8,594 nucleotides of DNA from Minisyncoccota bacterium. Its GTDB lineage: Bacteria; Patescibacteriota; Minisyncoccia; Minisyncoccales; Minisyncoccaceae. The stretch spans positions 1-8,594 of the forward strand of contig JAQTRG010000021.1 in assembly GCA_028711945.1 (NCBI GenBank), read 5' to 3'. Made by a program: the position numbers and the translations under genes. This document shows positions 1 to 6,023 of this stretch, one piece after another. How positions within the stretch are numbered: position 1 is the stretch's first letter; each line of letters opens with the position of its first letter. Below the pieces are notes generated by a model. The model ran no database searches and had not been told where the DNA came from. It worked only from the letters and a program-made list of their open reading frames with translations.

Positions 1-237
1 TTAGCAGAACTTTTGAAAGAGATTAAATTAAAGATTTCTGGATTAGATGGTGTTGACAAAGCAATGATTACTGCTGGTGGAGTTGACTTAAAAGATGTTG
101 GATCTAAAACAATGCAATCTAATATAATTGAAAATCTATACATAGTAGGCGAAATACTAGATTTAAATGGGCCTACTGGTGGATATAATCTTCAATTATG
201 CTGGACTACTGGTTATTTGGCAGGGGAAAGTGTGTAA
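1..237 (+). CDS. NAD(P)/FAD-dependent oxidoreductase, HI0933/YhiN-like, C-terminal fragment
   Basis: This is the last 78 codons of a gene that begins left of the window; the frame is open from base 1 and ends at TAA (235-237). The visible part matches the C-terminal FAD-binding segment of HI0933/YhiN-type flavoproteins. An 'ITAGGVDL' stretch is followed by 'TMQSNIIENLYIVGEILD', then 'GPTGGYNLQ' and a closing 'TGYLAG'. In this family the GE.LD and TGGYN.Q elements complete the FAD site, and the GGV stretch belongs to the returning part of the Rossmann-like fold. The proteins are soluble flavoenzymes; physiological substrates are mostly unknown, so I assign no reaction. The N-terminal dinucleotide-binding motif lies outside the window. 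No clear terminator follows in the 99 bp before the next gene. Family membership is well supported; the precise function is not. Confidence 0.88.
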   Translation, partial: LAELLKEIKLKISGLDGVDKAMITAGGVDLKDVGSKTMQSNIIENLYIVGEILDLNGPTGGYNLQLCWTTGYLAGESV

Positions 238-264
238 TATAAAACTCATAAACATTTTTTATTC

Positions 265-299
265 TTGAAATAAAATCCTTGCTGGGTTGTATATATAAT
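265..299 (+). promoter_or_regulatory. possible promoter of the secreted LTPEQ protein gene
   Basis: A perfect TATAAT (294-299) lies 37 bp upstream of the ATG at 337, inside an AT-rich tract. A TTGAAA (265-270) lies upstream, but the spacing to this -10 is 23 bp, too long for a normal housekeeping promoter. TATATA at 290-295 would give 19 bp with a poorer -10. The site is weak evidence on its own. It is listed because the 99 bp gap otherwise holds only a small palindrome, GAGG-A-CCTC (302-310). Confidence 0.25.
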
Positions 300-336
300 T
301 AGAGGACCTCGAAAATAATAAAAATAAATAATATAT

Positions 337-726
337 ATGAATAAAAAACAAATATTGTTACTTTATCTTTTCTCAGCTTTCGTTGTTTCTAGTTTCGGCA
401 TAGCTAATGTAATGGCTTCTAATAGTACGGGAACGTTAAATCAAGCTGATCAATTCCAGAAAAGGTTTGGAATAACCTTAACTCCAGAGCAAAAGACTCA
501 AATGGAAACTAAGCAAAAAGAAGTAGATACTAAAAGAAGCGAAGAATTAGCTAAATGGCAATCAATGACATTGGATGTGTGGAAACAACAAGAAATAGCT
601 AAAATAAATAGTACGACTCAAGAGCAATTTGACAAAACAAAAGAAAGACAGATCAATATGCTTAAAAATGGAAAAGGGAATATGGGAGAGTTCCGTGGAG
701 AAAAACTAGACAAGCCAGCTGAATAA
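337..726 (+). CDS. small secreted protein with LTPEQ motif (Spy/CpxP- or DUF2680-like in style)
   Basis: A 129-residue exported protein of unknown function. Residues 1-27 form a signal peptide: basic MNKK, a hydrophobic core to about residue 25, and a likely cleavage after VMA (A27/S28). The mature part is highly charged and should be mostly helical. It contains 'FGITLTPEQ' (44-52), a long K/E/Q-rich helix (51-75), two tryptophans (74, 82) and a G/K-rich tail; it has no cysteine. The LTxEQ opening resembles the LTxxQ motif of Spy/CpxP/ZraP periplasmic proteins and similar motifs in DUF2680-type secreted proteins, but the match is short. Its position before an ECF sigma factor fits a stress sensor or chaperone; that is inference. 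No in-frame start lies close upstream of ATG 337, and no Shine-Dalgarno sequence is seen. A terminator overlapping the stop suggests a monocistronic transcript. Confidence 0.8.
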   Translation: MNKKQILLLYLFSAFVVSSFGIANVMASNSTGTLNQADQFQKRFGITLTPEQKTQMETKQKEVDTKRSEELAKWQSMTLDVWKQQEIAKINSTTQEQFDKTKERQINMLKNGKGNMGEFRGEKLDKPAE

Positions 727-742
727 GCTGGTTTTCCTTTTT
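712..742 (+). terminator. intrinsic terminator overlapping the stop codon of the LTPEQ gene
   Basis: CCAGCT (715-720) pairs with AGCTGG (726-731) across a 5-nt loop. G714/T732 and A712-A713/T733-T734 can extend the stem. The T-rich run TTTTCCTTTTT (732-742) follows. The stop codon TAA (724-726) lies in the loop and first stem base, so the last codons form half of the stem. It separates the secreted protein gene from the sigma factor operon. Confidence 0.8.
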
Positions 743-797
743 GAAATATAGCATTATTCAGAATTGTATTAATATATGATATTATGAATGGCATAAC

Positions 798-1358
798 ATG
801 GAACAGCTAAAAGACGAGCAGATAGTTAGCGCAATTCTTAATGGTGACAAGGAATTATACAGAGAAATCATCAAAAGATACGAAAACAAGCTATCACGCT
901 ATTTATCTAAATTTTCAAGCAATAAAGACGACATTGAAGATATTCTTCAGGTTGTTTTCATCAAAGCGTATAAGAATCTATACGGCTTTGACATAAACAA
1001 GAAGTTTTCTTCTTGGATATACAGGATCGCACACAATGAAGCAGTAAATCATTTAAAGAAGTATAAAGGAAATAGTATTTCTTTAGATGATGTTGAATAC
1101 AGGTTAATAGATGAGAAAGCTGATATAAATAACGACGCGGACAAGATGTTTCTTAAAAAAGATGTTGAAAGCGTGATTAGTGGGATGAATATAAAATACA
1201 GAGAGCCAATCATATTGTTTTATTTTGAAGACATGACATATGAAGAGATAAGTGATGTTTTGAGAATACCTAAAAGCACTGTTGGAACATTAATATCAAG
1301 AGGAAAGAATTTGATAAAAGAATATTTAAGAGAAATAAATCAAAAACATGGAAGATAA
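798..1358 (+). CDS. ECF-type RNA polymerase sigma-70 factor
   Basis: A 186-residue group 4 (extracytoplasmic function) sigma factor, which directs RNA polymerase to a specific promoter set. Region 2 spans roughly 22-90, with 'DDIEDILQVVFIKAYKNL' (44-61), the core-polymerase-binding and -10-recognition helices, then 'FSSWIYRIAHNEAVNHLKK' (70-88). A poorly conserved linker (about 90-120) follows. Region 4 (about 122-178) carries 'YREPIILFYFEDMTYEEISD' (134-153) and the helix-turn-helix around 147-170, which reads the -35 element. Regions 1 and 3 are absent, as expected for this group. The ATG at 798 gives a normal family length; no Shine-Dalgarno is visible. The gene overlaps the next one by 11 bp (1348-1358), indicating translational coupling with a membrane protein that is probably its regulator. 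Targets cannot be read from the sequence; the transporter operon downstream is the obvious candidate. Confidence 0.95.
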   Translation: MEQLKDEQIVSAILNGDKELYREIIKRYENKLSRYLSKFSSNKDDIEDILQVVFIKAYKNLYGFDINKKFSSWIYRIAHNEAVNHLKKYKGNSISLDDVEYRLIDEKADINNDADKMFLKKDVESVISGMNIKYREPIILFYFEDMTYEEISDVLRIPKSTVGTLISRGKNLIKEYLREINQKHGR

Positions 1359-2196
1359 ATTAGAAAATACAATAATGGGGAAGATAAAGACTGGACAAGT
1401 AAAGATTAAGTCCAAATACATTTTTGTTGCTGAAAAATTAGGGCTAGGAGCAGGTTTCACCTTAAGTGTTCTTTTGTCTGTTTTATTTTTCAACTTAATA
1501 CTTTTCTATTTAAAAGAAACAGACAATCTTAAATATCTAAGTTTTGGAAAGTTTGGAATATTGGCTTTCTTAGAGTCTTTTCCATATTTATTAGTTGTTT
1601 CCTTTATTATTTTCATCGGCTTAGCTGGTTATCTAATTACTAAGAGCGATGTTTCATACAGAAAGCCATTTGGATATCTAGCTATTGGATTAGTTGTTTT
1701 TATCATGGTTTTTGGCACTATTTTTACCTTTACCAATTTATCTCAAAATATTGAAATGCAAACAAGGATTGGATTTGGACCAATGGGAATGTTTTTAAAA
1801 CCATTAACTGATATGCGCGACAAAGGGGTGGTAGGAATTGTTTTTGAAGATGGAGTTGATTATTTAATAGTTCAAACGCCCCATGGATTAAGAAACATAG
1901 GGATTAAAGATGTGGAAGATATTCCAGATATAAATAAAGGAGACTTTATCATAGCCGTAGGGAACAGAGATGGTTTTAATTTTAAAGTTGAACAGATTAA
2001 AATTGTTGATAAAAAAGATATGCCAGCTATTGATAGGGGGATAGATTTTAAATTTGATAAAGAGTTAGATGAGAAAAATATTAAAGATATTCCTTTGAAT
2101 ATGATGTTTTTCAATGAGCAAGAACAAAGTTGTGTTAAGAATTGTTTTAACGACAACAAAAACCCTAAAGATTGCTTCAAAGAGTGCCATAAATAA
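1348..2196 (+). CDS. three-helix membrane protein, putative anti-sigma factor, with C-terminal twin CX3C tail
   Basis: A 282-residue membrane protein without a firm family assignment. A short basic N-terminus (1-30, 'GKIKTGQVKIKSK') is probably cytoplasmic. Three hydrophobic helices follow at about 33-55, 71-97 and 107-129, which would place residues 130-282 outside. The outer part has alternating hydrophobic strands (160-221: 'GVVGIVFEDG', then 'KGDFIIAVGNRDG'), resembling a small OB-fold-like beta barrel. It ends in C262-X3-C266-X9-C276-X3-C280 followed by HK. The start overlaps the sigma gene by 11 bp, the usual arrangement for an ECF sigma factor and its cognate membrane anti-sigma factor. 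However, the cytoplasmic part is very short and I see no zinc-binding HxxxCxxC anti-sigma motif. The role is therefore from context: it could equally be a co-expressed sensor or a target of the sigma factor. Open reading frame certainty is high; function is tentative. Confidence 0.72.
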   Translation: MEDKLENTIMGKIKTGQVKIKSKYIFVAEKLGLGAGFTLSVLLSVLFFNLILFYLKETDNLKYLSFGKFGILAFLESFPYLLVVSFIIFIGLAGYLITKSDVSYRKPFGYLAIGLVVFIMVFGTIFTFTNLSQNIEMQTRIGFGPMGMFLKPLTDMRDKGVVGIVFEDGVDYLIVQTPHGLRNIGIKDVEDIPDINKGDFIIAVGNRDGFNFKVEQIKIVDKKDMPAIDRGIDFKFDKELDEKNIKDIPLNMMFFNEQEQSCVKNCFNDNKNPKDCFKECHK

Positions 2197-2198
2197 TG

Positions 2199-2218
2199 AA
2201 ACCGCTTGGGCGGTTTTT
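2199..2218 (+). terminator. intrinsic terminator after the sigma/membrane-protein operon
   Basis: AAACCGC (2199-2205) pairs perfectly with GCGGTTT (2210-2216) across a TTGG loop, and the T run continues to 2218 (TTTTTGG, then TTTG). It starts 3 bp after the stop codon at 2194-2196. It implies that the exporter operon starting at 2278 is transcribed mainly from its own promoter, or by read-through. Confidence 0.85.
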
Positions 2219-2277
2219 GGTTTGAAATAAAAGAAAAAAGAAATGAGTAGTAAGCAGTATAGAATAACATTTAAATT

Positions 2278-4044
2278 ATGAAAAAATTAAAACATATGCT
2301 TACAAAAGTTAAAAACTTTGTGTTGTCTCATAAAATATTATCAATCATAATTTTAATTATTTTAATCTCGTCTCCATTTATTATTTATAACTTCCTTCCT
2401 AAAGGGAAAAATGTTTCTTATGTAACTCAAGTTGCTAGAAAAGGAAACATAAGTGTCTCTGTTTCTGGAACGGGACAGGTTTATTCATTAAAAAATATTG
2501 ATTTGTCTGCTGAGACCTCAGGAGATGTTGTTGGTGTATATGTTAAAGAAGGAGAACAGGTGAATAAAGGAGATGTGCTTTTCCAAATTAATAGTACTCA
2601 GGGGAAGCAAGACGTTAAAAGTGCTGAAATAGCCCTAGAGAACGCTAAACTCGATTTAGAAAAAATGCAAGAACCTGTTGATGAATTAACTCTTCTGCAA
2701 GCAGAAAATTCTTTAACTGATGTTGAAGAATCAAAAACTAAAGCTGAAAGTAATTTAGTAAAAGCATATGATGATGGCTTCACAGATGTGTCTAATGCTT
2801 TTCTTGATTTGCCATCAATAGTAACTGGATTAAATAGTGTTTTATTCTCCGTAACAGCAAATTCTAATCAACAGAATATTGATTACTATACTACAGCTAT
2901 TGGTTATTATGAAAACGATGCAAACAAGTATAGAAGTGATCTTTATGATAAATATGCAGCTGCAAAAAATAAATATGATGCTGTCCTTGTAAAATATAAA
3001 GCAACTAGTCGTTATTCTGACACAAAAACAATAGAATCATTGATTTCAGAAACATATGATACTTCTAAGTCTATTGCCGAAGCATTAAAAAGTGCAACAG
3101 ACTTTATCGAATACTATAAGTATGTCATGTCTGAAAAACAGCAAACATATAGTTCAGTCGCAACATCTAATATTTCTTCTTTAAATGGTTATTCAAGCAA
3201 GATCAATAGTCATATTTCAAGTCTTCTTTCTGCTGAAAATAATATAGAAGATAGTAAGGATAGTATTATTAGCGCTGAGAGATCAATTAAAGTAAAACAG
3301 CTATCCTTAGAAGATGCAAAAGAGGGAGCAACTGATTTAGAAATTAGAACTCAAGAATTAACTATAGAGCAAAAAGATCAAACTTTAGCTGAAGCAAAAG
3401 AAACATTAGCGAAATATACCATCACAGCTCCTTTTGGAGGGATTATCTCTGGTGTTGATGTTGATACTAACGATACGGTTAAATCAGGAACGATAATGGG
3501 TTCAATAATTACTAATGGCATGATTGCAACAGTCACCCTTAACGAAGTTGATATTACTAAGGTCAAAGTTGGTAAAAAAGTAGAACTTGCATTCGATGCA
3601 TTAGATGGTGTGGTTGTTGAAGGAAAAGTAGCAGCAGTTGATGCTTCGGGAACAGTAAGTCAAGGAGTTGTTAGTTATAGCGTTGATATAGCTTTTGATA
3701 CAGACAATGAAAGCATAAAGCCTGGAATGAGTATCACGGCAAACATTATCATTGAGTCAGCGTCAGATGTTTTATCTGTTCCAAGTAGTGCAGTTAAAAC
3801 TATGGGTGGAAAGAGTTCAGTTCAACTTATGGATAGCAATGGAAAAATTGAAAGAAAAGAGGTAGAAACAGGAATAACCGATGATGCCACGATTGAAATA
3901 AAAAGTGGAATTAATGAAGGGGACAATATTGTTACTCAAACAACATCTGGTATTGTTAAAAAAACAACTACTACTACAACTACTAAAAATACAGGACCCA
4001 CAGGAGGTTCAGAAATGAACAGTATAATGAGGATTACAAGATAA
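2278..4044 (+). CDS. MacA/HlyD-type membrane fusion (adaptor) protein of an ABC exporter
   Basis: A 588-residue adaptor of the RND/HlyD/MacA family, which couples an inner-membrane pump to extracytoplasmic substrate handling. One N-terminal membrane anchor (about 19-39) precedes the first half of the lipoyl-like domain ('ETSGDVVGVYVKEGEQVNKGD', 79-99). A very long helical hairpin region follows (about 110-375), with two mirrored helices (115-165 and 320-375) around an insert rich in Y, S, N and D. The second lipoyl half is 'YTITAPFGGIISGV' (380-393). A beta-barrel domain (about 415-490) and a membrane-proximal domain ('LSVPSSAVKT', 499-508) follow. The tail is KK plus seven threonines, then 'GPTGG'. 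Typical MacA proteins are nearer 370-400 residues, so the hairpin is much enlarged. No outer-membrane TolC partner is encoded nearby. It is 4 bp from the ATPase gene, so the three transporter genes form one unit. No Shine-Dalgarno is seen at ATG 2278. Confidence 0.9.
   Translation: MKKLKHMLTKVKNFVLSHKILSIIILIILISSPFIIYNFLPKGKNVSYVTQVARKGNISVSVSGTGQVYSLKNIDLSAETSGDVVGVYVKEGEQVNKGDVLFQINSTQGKQDVKSAEIALENAKLDLEKMQEPVDELTLLQAENSLTDVEESKTKAESNLVKAYDDGFTDVSNAFLDLPSIVTGLNSVLFSVTANSNQQNIDYYTTAIGYYENDANKYRSDLYDKYAAAKNKYDAVLVKYKATSRYSDTKTIESLISETYDTSKSIAEALKSATDFIEYYKYVMSEKQQTYSSVATSNISSLNGYSSKINSHISSLLSAENNIEDSKDSIISAERSIKVKQLSLEDAKEGATDLEIRTQELTIEQKDQTLAEAKETLAKYTITAPFGGIISGVDVDTNDTVKSGTIMGSIITNGMIATVTLNEVDITKVKVGKKVELAFDALDGVVVEGKVAAVDASGTVSQGVVSYSVDIAFDTDNESIKPGMSITANIIIESASDVLSVPSSAVKTMGGKSSVQLMDSNGKIERKEVETGITDDATIEIKSGINEGDNIVTQTTSGIVKKTTTTTTTKNTGPTGGSEMNSIMRITR
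4002..4008 (+). promoter_or_regulatory. internal Shine-Dalgarno (AGGAGGT) near the end of the adaptor gene
   Basis: AGGAGGT at 4002-4008 is followed 6 nt later by ATG 4015-4017, which is in the adaptor frame (M580). Initiation there would translate nine codons, ending at TAA 4042-4044, four bases before the ATPase ATG at 4049. The ATPase frame cannot start earlier, because TGA at 4028-4030 is the nearest in-frame stop upstream and no start codon lies between. The site could therefore load ribosomes that re-initiate on the ATPase gene. It may also be a chance result of the Gly-Gly codons. Confidence 0.45.
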
Positions 4045-4048
4045 TCAT

Positions 4049-4756
4049 ATGATTAGATGTAAGAACCTTATCAAAACGTATAAAACAGGAGATATTGAAA
4101 CAAATGTTTTAAAGGGTGTTTCTTTTGAGATTAAGAAAGGAGAATTCGTTGCAATTATCGGACCATCTGGTTCAGGAAAATCAACTTTAATGCATGTTTT
4201 AGGAGCATTGGACAACCCAACATCGGGAGAGTACTTTTTGAATGGAAAGAACATGTTTAAATTGTCTGATAATGAATTAGCAAAGATTAGATCTGAAAGA
4301 ATTGGTTTTGTTTTTCAATCGTTTAATCTTTTATCAAGAGCCACTGTTTTAAGAAACGTTACATTGCCCTTAGTTTATGATAATGATGTAAAAAAAGAAG
4401 ACAGGAATAAGCTTGTAGAAAAAGCTTTAATCTCGGCTGGATTAGACAAAGATAGATGGCATCATTTATCAAGTCAATTGTCAGGAGGGCAAATGCAAAG
4501 AGTAGCCATTGCAAGAGCATTAGTCAATAATCCTGATTTAATTTTAGCTGATGAGCCAACTGGAAATCTTGATTCTAAAACAGGAGACATTGTCCTTGAA
4601 ACTTTTCAAAGATTGAATAAAGACTATGGGCATACAATAGTTTTAATTACTCACGAAAGATATGTAGCCGAACATGCCGACAGAGTTATTGAGCTTCGAG
4701 ATGGTGTTATTATCTCTGATGGGTCATCATCAAAATCACTTTTAAAGAATAAATAA
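4049..4756 (+). CDS. MacB/LolD-type ABC transporter ATP-binding protein
   Basis: A 235-residue nucleotide-binding subunit that powers the adjacent permease on the cytoplasmic face. All catalytic elements are intact: Walker A 'GPSGSGKST' (38-46), Q-loop Q90 in 'FVFQSFNLL', signature '[15 protein letters not shown]' (144-158), Walker B '[13 protein letters not shown]' (164-176) with catalytic E169, and the switch histidine H202 in 'LITHE'. The '[10 protein letters not shown]' wording and the overall length are typical of the MacB/LolD/FtsE group, whose permeases carry FtsX domains. That agrees with the next gene, which starts one base after this stop codon. A short S/K-rich tail (226-235) ends the protein. 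The substrate is unknown: relatives handle macrolides, peptides, lipoproteins or cell-wall hydrolase control, and the sequence does not discriminate. Confidence 0.96.
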   Translation: MIRCKNLIKTYKTGDIETNVLKGVSFEIKKGEFVAIIGPSGSGKSTLMHVLGALDNPTSGEYFLNGKNMFKLSDNELAKIRSERIGFVFQSFNLLSRATVLRNVTLPLVYDNDVKKEDRNKLVEKALISAGLDKDRWHHLSSQLSGGQMQRVAIARALVNNPDLILADEPTGNLDSKTGDIVLETFQRLNKDYGHTIVLITHERYVAEHADRVIELRDGVIISDGSSSKSLLKNK

Positions 4757-4757
4757 T

Positions 4758-5981
4758 ATGGTTTTTGCAGACTTACTTGAAGAAACATTTTTATCTCTCT
4801 CGTCTAATAAATCAAGGTCAGGATTGACTGTTTTAGGAATTGTTATTGGGATAGCATCGGTTATTACAATGGTTTCTATTGGGCAAGGCTCAACCAAAGA
4901 AATCGAAAACAGTATACAATCTTTGGGTTCCAATCTTTTGATTGTTACTCCTGGTTCACAAAAAAGTTATGGTTCAATGGTAAGAGAAAGTTCTGGTTCA
5001 GCTAATACTTTAACTTTAAATGATGTAGAAGCTATTAAAAGCGAAATTAGTAATTTAAAAACAGTTGCGCCGATTATCTCTACAAGAAAACAAGTTTTAT
5101 ATAAGGGAAACAATACAAATACTAGTATTTACGGAATAGACTCTGCATATCAAGGAATTAAAAGCTTAGAAACATCTCTTGGAAATTTTATCACTCAAAC
5201 TCAGATTGATAAGGTGTCTAAGGTTGCTGTTTTAGGACCAACAACTAGAGATGCTTTATTTGGGACAGATGTTAATCCAATTGGAATGAAGATAAAGATT
5301 AGTGGAACAGAATTTACAGTTATGGGGGTAACAGTATCAAAAGGTGGTTCAGGAATGAATAATTCTGATGATATGATATATATTCCTATTACTGTTGCTA
5401 AACATTATTATACTGGAAACAATTCTGTAAGTTCTATTAATATAGAAGTATCTTCAGCAAATAAAATGGACAAAGCTCAAGAAGATATTACTAACTTATT
5501 ATTAGCCAGACACAAAATAGAAAGTGCTGATAGTGCTGATTTTAGTATAGTTAATCAAGCTGATGTTATGGAAACAATGTCTTCTATTTCAGGAACTTTA
5601 ACCTTATTATTAGGAGCTATCGCTGGAATCTCTTTGCTTGTTGGAGGAATAGGAATCATGAACATGATGTTAACAACAGTAACAGAAAGAACGCGAGAAA
5701 TAGGACTTAGAAAATCATTAGGAGCTAAAAGTTCTGATATTAGTAATCAATTTTTACTAGAATCAATATCTTTAACCTTTCTGGGTGGAGTAATTGGAAT
5801 ACTATTAGGATTAATAGCGTCTTTTCTGGTTAATAAATTTGGAGGGACAACAACAGTTGTAACCCTTCCTTCAATTCTTTTAGCATTCTTTGTTTCAGCG
5901 GGAATAGGTATTGCTTTCGGTTATTACCCAGCCAAGAGAGCTTCTACTTTAAATCCAATAGAAGCTTTAAGATACGAATAA
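4758..5981 (+). CDS. MacB-type FtsX-domain ABC transporter permease
   Basis: A 407-residue permease with the MacB plan. The N-terminal helix (about 23-42, 'LTVLGIVIGIASVITMVSIG') is preceded by a short amphipathic segment. A large extracytoplasmic MacB-core-like domain (about 43-275, containing 'LGSNLLIVTPG' at 57-67) follows. The C-terminal FtsX domain has three helices (about 278-303, 333-358, 367-390). Family hallmarks are 'GGIGIMNMMLTTVTERTREIGLRKSLGAK' (296-324, whose ERTREIG coupling segment contacts the ATPase) and the closing 'YYPAKRASTLNPIEALRYE' (389-407). The protein is complete. With the adaptor and ATPase it makes a MacAB-like tripartite set minus a TolC channel. In MacB such pumps work by mechanotransmission rather than by transport through the membrane; I infer the same mechanism here. 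It is one base from the ATPase gene, so coupled translation is likely. Confidence 0.95.
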   Translation: MVFADLLEETFLSLSSNKSRSGLTVLGIVIGIASVITMVSIGQGSTKEIENSIQSLGSNLLIVTPGSQKSYGSMVRESSGSANTLTLNDVEAIKSEISNLKTVAPIISTRKQVLYKGNNTNTSIYGIDSAYQGIKSLETSLGNFITQTQIDKVSKVAVLGPTTRDALFGTDVNPIGMKIKISGTEFTVMGVTVSKGGSGMNNSDDMIYIPITVAKHYYTGNNSVSSINIEVSSANKMDKAQEDITNLLLARHKIESADSADFSIVNQADVMETMSSISGTLTLLLGAIAGISLLVGGIGIMNMMLTTVTERTREIGLRKSLGAKSSDISNQFLLESISLTFLGGVIGILLGLIASFLVNKFGGTTTVVTLPSILLAFFVSAGIGIAFGYYPAKRASTLNPIEALRYE

Positions 5982-6023
5982 CAACTCTTTCTATTTTCTT
6001 TGAAATGTAGTAATCTCTATCAT

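Noticed and set aside
238..336. Small RNA or riboswitch in the 99 bp gap before the LTPEQ gene
   Set aside because: Only a 4+4 palindrome around one base (302-310) and AT-rich tracts are visible. There is no stable multi-stem structure or terminator.
2222..2265. Promoter for the exporter operon (TTGAAA ... TAGAAT)
   Set aside because: The two hexamers are 32 bp apart, far outside normal spacing, and no good -35 lies 16-18 bp before TAGAAT. A promoter probably exists in this 81 bp gap, but I cannot place it.
1872..2270. Open frame of 132 codons on the minus strand
   Set aside because: It lies almost wholly antisense to the sigma-associated membrane protein and crosses its terminator. The translation is S/L/F-rich low-complexity sequence typical of a complementary shadow.
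4049..5981. Calling the exporter a macrolide pump (macAB)
   Set aside because: The subunits are MacAB-like, but substrates of this superfamily vary widely and nothing here indicates macrolides. Gene symbols were therefore withheld.
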